Shown in pieces: positions 15,260-19,268 of a stretch of 19,268 nucleotides of DNA. The DNA is from Scybalousia_A sp964542225. Lineage in GTDB: Bacteria > Bacteroidota > Bacteroidia > Bacteroidales > P3. The notes under the pieces are model-generated. The model did no database searches. It was not told the DNA's origin and saw only the letters and a list, made by a program, of their open reading frames with translations. The translations under genes were made by a program, and so were the position numbers. The DNA lies in assembly GCA_964542225.1 (NCBI GenBank), contig CAZITO010000038.1:1-19268 (forward strand). Direction: 5' to 3'. Positions within the stretch are counted from its first letter, which is position 1, and each line of letters begins with the position of its first letter.

Positions 15260-15859
15260 ATGCTAAAACCATATTACGATATTTCTCATACTTTGGAATG
15301 TGGGTGCGATGAGGCGGGTAGGGGATGTTTAGCGGGCAGTGTGTTTGCCGCTGCTGTTATCTTGCCACATAATTTTGAAAGCCGACTTTTAAATGATTCC
15401 AAAAAACTTACAGACAAACAAAGACGAGAATTAAGAACAATAATAGAAAAAGAGGCTTTGGCTTATTCTGTTTATGAAATAGATAATAAGGAAATTGATA
15501 ATACAAATATACTTGCTGCAAGTATAAAGGCTATGAATATGGCTGTAAAAAATCTAAAAATCAAGCCAAATTTCTTATTGATAGACGGTAATAGATTTAA
15601 TAATCAAACAGATATACCTTATAAGACTATAGTCAAAGGTGATGCTACCTATATGTCCATAGCCGCAGCCTCTGTTTTAGCCAAAACCTATAGAGACGAT
15701 GCCATGCTGTTGTTGGACGATTTATATCCTCAATATTGCTGGAAAGAAAATAAAGGCTATCCTACAAAAAAACATCGTAGAGCAATAGAATTATATGGTA
15801 TAACTCCTTTGCATAGAAGAACTTTTAATTTGTTGGGAGAAAAAACACTTTTTGATTAA
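15260..15859 (+). CDS. rnhB: Ribonuclease HII
   Basis: Cytoplasmic endonuclease that cuts the RNA strand of RNA-DNA hybrids and removes misincorporated ribonucleotides. The 199 aa match the family length. Motif GCDEAGRGCLAG (15-26) carries the acidic pair D17-E18; further acidic positions are D109 in LIDGN and D128 in VKGDATYMSIAAASVLAK. The C-terminal YPTKKHRRAIELYGITPLHRRTF is typical. It is the last gene of the compressed run, 9 nt after the HAD gene, with no evident functional link to the lipid genes. No clear terminator follows; the next gene has its own -7 box. Confidence 0.95.
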   Translation: MLKPYYDISHTLECGCDEAGRGCLAGSVFAAAVILPHNFESRLLNDSKKLTDKQRRELRTIIEKEALAYSVYEIDNKEIDNTNILAASIKAMNMAVKNLKIKPNFLLIDGNRFNNQTDIPYKTIVKGDATYMSIAAASVLAKTYRDDAMLLLDDLYPQYCWKENKGYPTKKHRRAIELYGITPLHRRTFNLLGEKTLFD

Positions 15860-15972
15860 CAAGTATGGGTTTGTCTAAAATCTTTGTTTTTTTGCTAACC
15901 TATAAAAACAATGTTTTGCCTTATGTTTAAAGAAAATGTATTAAATATTTTAAGTATTAGTTAAAAATATTA

Positions 15973-15980
15973 TACTTTTG
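15973..15980 (+). promoter_or_regulatory. Candidate -7 box for lpxD
   Basis: TACTTTTG is an exact TAnnTTTG match, 33 nt upstream of the lpxD ATG, in the 153-nt gap after rnhB. The -33 region (about 15948-15960) is AT-rich but lacks a clean TTTG, so only the -7 half is well supported. Confidence 0.5.
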
Positions 15981-16012
15981 CATTACGAAAAGAGAGATAA
16001 AAATTAAATCCA

Positions 16013-17038
16013 ATGGAATTTACTGCTTTACAAATAGCACAATTTCTTAAAGGTAGAGTAGAAGGAAATCAAGAAGTTAAGGTTTCTTCGCTTTGCAAGA
16101 TAGAAGAGGGAAAACAAGGGTGTTTGGCGTTTTTGTCCAACCCCAAATATACGAAATATATCTATGACACAAAGGCTTCGGTAGTTATAATCAATGAAGA
16201 TTTTCATTTGGAAAAGGAGATAGAGCCGACTCTTATAAGGGTAAAAGACGCTTATTCAAGTTTTGCAAGTATTTTGGAACTTTACAATCAATACAAGTTG
16301 CAACGTAGCGGGATATCTTCGCTTGCTTTTATAAACAAGGATGCACGATTAGGTGAAAATGTTTATCTTGGTGAGTTTTCTGTTGTAGAAAAAGAGGCTG
16401 TTATAGGTAACGATACTAAAATTTATCCTCAAGTTTATATTGGAGAAAATGTAAAAATAGGCAATAATGTAACTATTTTTGCGGGTGTAAAAATTTATTC
16501 GGACACCGTTATTGGTGACAATTGTATTATTCATTCGGGTGTCGTTATAGGGGCGGATGGTTTTGGTTTTGCTCCTTTGGCAGACGGCACTTTTAGAAAA
16601 ATACCACAGGTTGGCAATGTGATAATAGAGGAAAACGTGGAAATAGGTGCAAATACCTGTATAGATCGCTCCACCATGGGTAGTACCATAGTAAGAAAAG
16701 GCACCAAACTTGACAATCTTTGCCAAATAGCACACAATGTAAAGATAGGTCAAAATACCGTTATGTCTGCTTTGTCGGGTGTGGCCGGTTCAACTTCCAT
16801 AGGTGATAATTGTTTTATAGGAGGGCAATCAGGCTTTGCCAATTCCCTAAAGGTGGGAGATAGGGTAAAGGTCGGAGCAAAAACAGGCGTTTTACAAAAT
16901 ATAGACAATGATGCTTTTGTTATGGGGAATCCGAGTTTTGCTTTCAAAGATTTTTTAAGAAGTGTTGCTGTTTATAAACGTTTGCCTGAATTGGAAAAGC
17001 GTATCAGAATTTTAGAACAACAATTAAAGTCAAAATAA
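16013..17038 (+). CDS. lpxD: UDP-3-O-acylglucosamine N-acyltransferase (lipid A)
   Basis: Third acylation step of lipid A synthesis: adds a hydroxyacyl chain from ACP to the 2-amino group of UDP-3-O-acylglucosamine. The 341 aa match LpxD. The N-terminal uridine-binding domain covers about 1-100, including LAFLSNPKY (38-46). The left-handed beta-helix has many hexapeptide turns (about 108-310). A conserved loop follows, with IGADGFGFAPLADG (179-192), and then DNLCQIAHNV (234-243), where H241 is the expected catalytic base. The C-terminal helix (about 318-341) is also typical. In Bacteroides-like genomes lpxD is often next to lpxC-fabZ and lpxA; here it stands between rnhB and hutU. The start at 16013 gives the usual N-terminus. 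Confidence 0.95.
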   Translation: MEFTALQIAQFLKGRVEGNQEVKVSSLCKIEEGKQGCLAFLSNPKYTKYIYDTKASVVIINEDFHLEKEIEPTLIRVKDAYSSFASILELYNQYKLQRSGISSLAFINKDARLGENVYLGEFSVVEKEAVIGNDTKIYPQVYIGENVKIGNNVTIFAGVKIYSDTVIGDNCIIHSGVVIGADGFGFAPLADGTFRKIPQVGNVIIEENVEIGANTCIDRSTMGSTIVRKGTKLDNLCQIAHNVKIGQNTVMSALSGVAGSTSIGDNCFIGGQSGFANSLKVGDRVKVGAKTGVLQNIDNDAFVMGNPSFAFKDFLRSVAVYKRLPELEKRIRILEQQLKSK

Positions 17039-17092
17039 ATATTGAAACATAGTTTAATATAATAAGGTATAACAAAATAAAAATATATAACA

Positions 17093-19090
17093 ATGGATTT
17101 TAAACAACAGATATTAGAGGGTATTCCCAATTATATTCCGGAGGCTAAGCCATACGACACAACAATAAATCATGCACCTAAGCGTAAAGATATTTTAAAC
17201 AAAGAACAAAAACGTTTGGCTTTGAGAAACGCTTTAAGGTATTTTCCTCAAGAAATGCACCAAACTCTTGCACCCGAATTTAAGCATGAGTTGGAAGCAT
17301 ACGGAAGAATATATATGTATCGCTATCGTCCGGATTATGAAATGTATGCGAGAAACATAGAGGAGTATCCGGCAAAATCAAAGCAGGCTGCTGCCATAAT
17401 GCTTATGATACAAAACAATCTTGACCCAAGAGTAGCACAGCATCCTCACGAACTTATTGTTTATGGAGGCAATGGAGCGGCATTTCAAAATTGGGCTCAG
17501 TATCGTTTGGCTATGAAGTATTTGGCAACAATGACAGATGAGCAAACTTTGGTTATGTATTCGGGGCATCCTATGGGGCTGTATCCTTCTCACAAAGATG
17601 CACCAAGAGTTGTTGTAACCAATGGTATGGTCATTCCAAACTATTCCTCACAGGATGATTATGAAAAATATAATGCCTTGGGAGTTTCTCAATACGGACA
17701 AATGACGGCAGGCTCTTATATGTACATAGGACCTCAAGGTATAGTACACGGAACAACCATTACAGTCCTAAATGCAGGTCGTAAAGTAAGCAAACACGGA
17801 GAAGGTTTGGCTGGAAAATTATTTGTTACTGCAGGGTTGGGTGGTATGAGTGGCGCTCAACCTAAGGCTGGAAATATAGCGGGAGTTGTTTCCATTACAG
17901 CGGAAATCAATCCTAAGGCTACCTATAAACGTAAAGAGCAAGGTTGGGTTGATGAGGTTTATTCCAACCTTGATGAATTGATGAATAGAGTGCATAAGGC
18001 GCAGGAAAATAAAGAAGTAGTTTCATTTGCATATGATGGTAATGTAGTAGATTTGTGGGAATATTTGGCTGAAAAAAATATAAAAGTTGACTTGGGCTCA
18101 GACCAAACCTCTTTGCACAATCCTTGGGCTGGAGGTTATTATCCTGTAGGTCTTTCTTTGGAGGAATCTCAAAAAATGATGGCTGAAAATCCGGAACAAT
18201 TCAAAAAAGAGGTAGAATCCACTCTTAGAAGACATGTTGCTGCAATAAATAAACTTGCAGCCAATGGTATGTACTTTTTTGACTATGGTAATGCTTTTCT
18301 TTTGGAAAGTAGTAGAGCAGGTGCAGATATAATGAAAGAAGACGGCACTTTTAAATACCCTTCTTATGTACAAGATATTATGGGACCTATGTGTTTTGAC
18401 TATGGTTTTGGTCCTTTCCGTTGGGTATGTACTTCGGGCAAATCTGAAGATTTGGACACAACCGACCATATAGCAATGGAGGTTTTGGAAGAGATTGCTT
18501 CTCATTCTCCTCAAGAAATTCAACAACAAATGAGAGATAATATTCAGTGGATAAAAGGTGCAAAGGAAAATCATCTTGTTGTAGGTTCTCAGGCGAGAAT
18601 TCTTTATGCAGATTGTGAGGGTAGAACAAAGATTGCTCTTGCCTTTAATAAGGCTATAAAAGAGGGCAAACTTTCGGCTCCTGTTGTTTTGGGAAGAGAC
18701 CACCACGATGTATCAGGTACAGATTCTCCTTTTAGAGAAACTTCAAATATTTATGACGGTTCCCAATTCTGTGCTGATATGGCTGTACATAATGTTATAG
18801 GAGATAGTTTCCGTGGTGCAACTTGGGTATCAATACACAATGGAGGTGGTGTTGGCTGGGGAGAAGTAATAAATGGTGGTTTTGGTATGGTGATAGATGG
18901 CTCCGAAGCCTCCGATAGACGTATTTCCTCCATGCTTTATTGGGATGTAAATAATGGTATTTCTCGTAGAAGTTGGGCGAGAAATGAGGGCGCTGTTTTT
19001 GCCATCAAACGTGCAATGCAACAAAATCCAAATTTAACCGTAACACTTCCAAACTTAGCAGACGATAATCTGATAAATTCAATGTTTTAA
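17093..19090 (+). CDS. hutU: Urocanate hydratase, long form
   Basis: Second step of histidine breakdown: hydrates urocanate to 4-imidazolone-5-propionate with tightly bound NAD+. At 665 aa it belongs to the long form, about 100 residues more than the Pseudomonas-type enzyme. Visible motifs are YGGNGAAFQNWAQY (124-137), SGHPMGLYP (157-165), GPQGIVHGT (213-221) and TAGLGGMSGAQPKA (246-259, NAD region). C434 in MCFDYGFGPFRWV should correspond to the active-site Cys, and SAPVVLGRDH and HNGGGVGWGE lie in the C-terminal part. It follows lpxD by 54 nt, without a clear promoter in the gap, so read-through from lpxD is possible. No hutH, hutI or ftcD-like gene is in the window. It is followed by a strong terminator. 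Confidence 0.95.
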   Translation: MDFKQQILEGIPNYIPEAKPYDTTINHAPKRKDILNKEQKRLALRNALRYFPQEMHQTLAPEFKHELEAYGRIYMYRYRPDYEMYARNIEEYPAKSKQAAAIMLMIQNNLDPRVAQHPHELIVYGGNGAAFQNWAQYRLAMKYLATMTDEQTLVMYSGHPMGLYPSHKDAPRVVVTNGMVIPNYSSQDDYEKYNALGVSQYGQMTAGSYMYIGPQGIVHGTTITVLNAGRKVSKHGEGLAGKLFVTAGLGGMSGAQPKAGNIAGVVSITAEINPKATYKRKEQGWVDEVYSNLDELMNRVHKAQENKEVVSFAYDGNVVDLWEYLAEKNIKVDLGSDQTSLHNPWAGGYYPVGLSLEESQKMMAENPEQFKKEVESTLRRHVAAINKLAANGMYFFDYGNAFLLESSRAGADIMKEDGTFKYPSYVQDIMGPMCFDYGFGPFRWVCTSGKSEDLDTTDHIAMEVLEEIASHSPQEIQQQMRDNIQWIKGAKENHLVVGSQARILYADCEGRTKIALAFNKAIKEGKLSAPVVLGRDHHDVSGTDSPFRETSNIYDGSQFCADMAVHNVIGDSFRGATWVSIHNGGGVGWGEVINGGFGMVIDGSEASDRRISSMLYWDVNNGISRRSWARNEGAVFAIKRAMQQNPNLTVTLPNLADDNLINSMF

Positions 19091-19110
19091 TAAACAATAA
19101 CCTATTAACA

Positions 19111-19150
19111 ACGGCAGACAGGTTTATTCTTGTCTGTCGTTTTTGTTTTT
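19111..19150 (+). terminator. Intrinsic terminator after hutU
   Basis: A 10-bp stem with one G-U pair (19111-19120 ACGGCAGACA with 19131-19140 TGTCTGTCGT) encloses a 10-nt loop. It is followed directly by a T-rich run (19141-19150) and begins 20 nt past the hutU stop. Confidence 0.88.
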
Positions 19151-19213
19151 AGTAACAAGCAATTTCACTCTTTTATAAAAATTAAAAGACCGCATAAAAC
19201 GAGTAAAAACGCT

Positions 19214-19229
19214 AACTCGGTATAAGCAA
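19214..19229 (-). repeat. 16-bp inverted-repeat arm, right copy
   Basis: AACTCGGTATAAGCAA on the plus strand is the exact reverse complement of positions 50-65. It is intergenic, beyond the hutU terminator. This copy also sits in a small inverted repeat of its own (CGAGT at 19200-19204 and ACTCG at 19215-19219), which the left copy lacks. Confidence 0.6.
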
Positions 19230-19268
19230 TAAATATTGTTTTAATTTGTTTGGGTTAATGTCTTTGCC

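Noticed and set aside
15864..15904. Possible terminator after rnhB (TATGGGTT with AACCTATA).
   Set aside because: The stem is 8 bp with a G-U pair, the loop is about 25 nt, and no T-run follows.

Overview
The window is about 19.3 kb of AT-rich bacterial DNA. It most likely comes from an anaerobic, amino-acid-fermenting member of the Bacteroidetes (Bacteroidales-like). Four things point there: families largely confined to that phylum (DUF4292 lipoprotein, DUF5686 outer-membrane protein with a carboxypeptidase-like N-terminal domain), the long form of urocanate hydratase, promoter -7 boxes of the Bacteroidetes TAnnTTTG type, and little G-rich Shine-Dalgarno sequence. No rRNA, tRNA, insertion sequence, CRISPR array or phage gene was seen.

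Left arm, minus strand (190-6969). In transcription order: an RmlA-like nucleotidyltransferase with a left-handed beta-helix tail, a TPR lipoprotein, a DUF4292 lipoprotein and a Uup-type ABC-F ATPase. These four are closely spaced and probably form one operon. After a 333-nt gap comes tryptophanase (tnaA), with its own Bacteroidetes-type promoter, a leader of roughly 180 nt and a clear intrinsic terminator.

Right arm, plus strand (7127-19090). It opens with an unknown polytopic membrane protein and the DUF5686 outer-membrane protein. Next is a compressed five-gene run (11024-15859): a nucleotidyltransferase/ATP-grasp fusion, a CDP-alcohol phosphatidyltransferase, a lysylphosphatidylglycerol-synthase-type membrane protein (UPF0104), a HAD-like protein and ribonuclease HII. 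The joins are 4-nt overlap, 9-nt gap, 11-nt overlap and 9-nt gap. The first four genes have the logic of a pathway that activates a polar headgroup with a nucleotide, puts it on a lipid, moves the product across the membrane and trims it. This is the best candidate here for an undescribed system. lpxD (lipid A) and hutU (histidine breakdown) follow, then a strong terminator.

The two arms diverge from 6970-7126, which carries candidate promoters in both directions. A perfect 16-bp inverted repeat lies near the two ends of the window, just beyond the tnaA and hutU terminators. tnaA and hutU together suggest use of tryptophan and histidine; most of the rest concerns the cell envelope.
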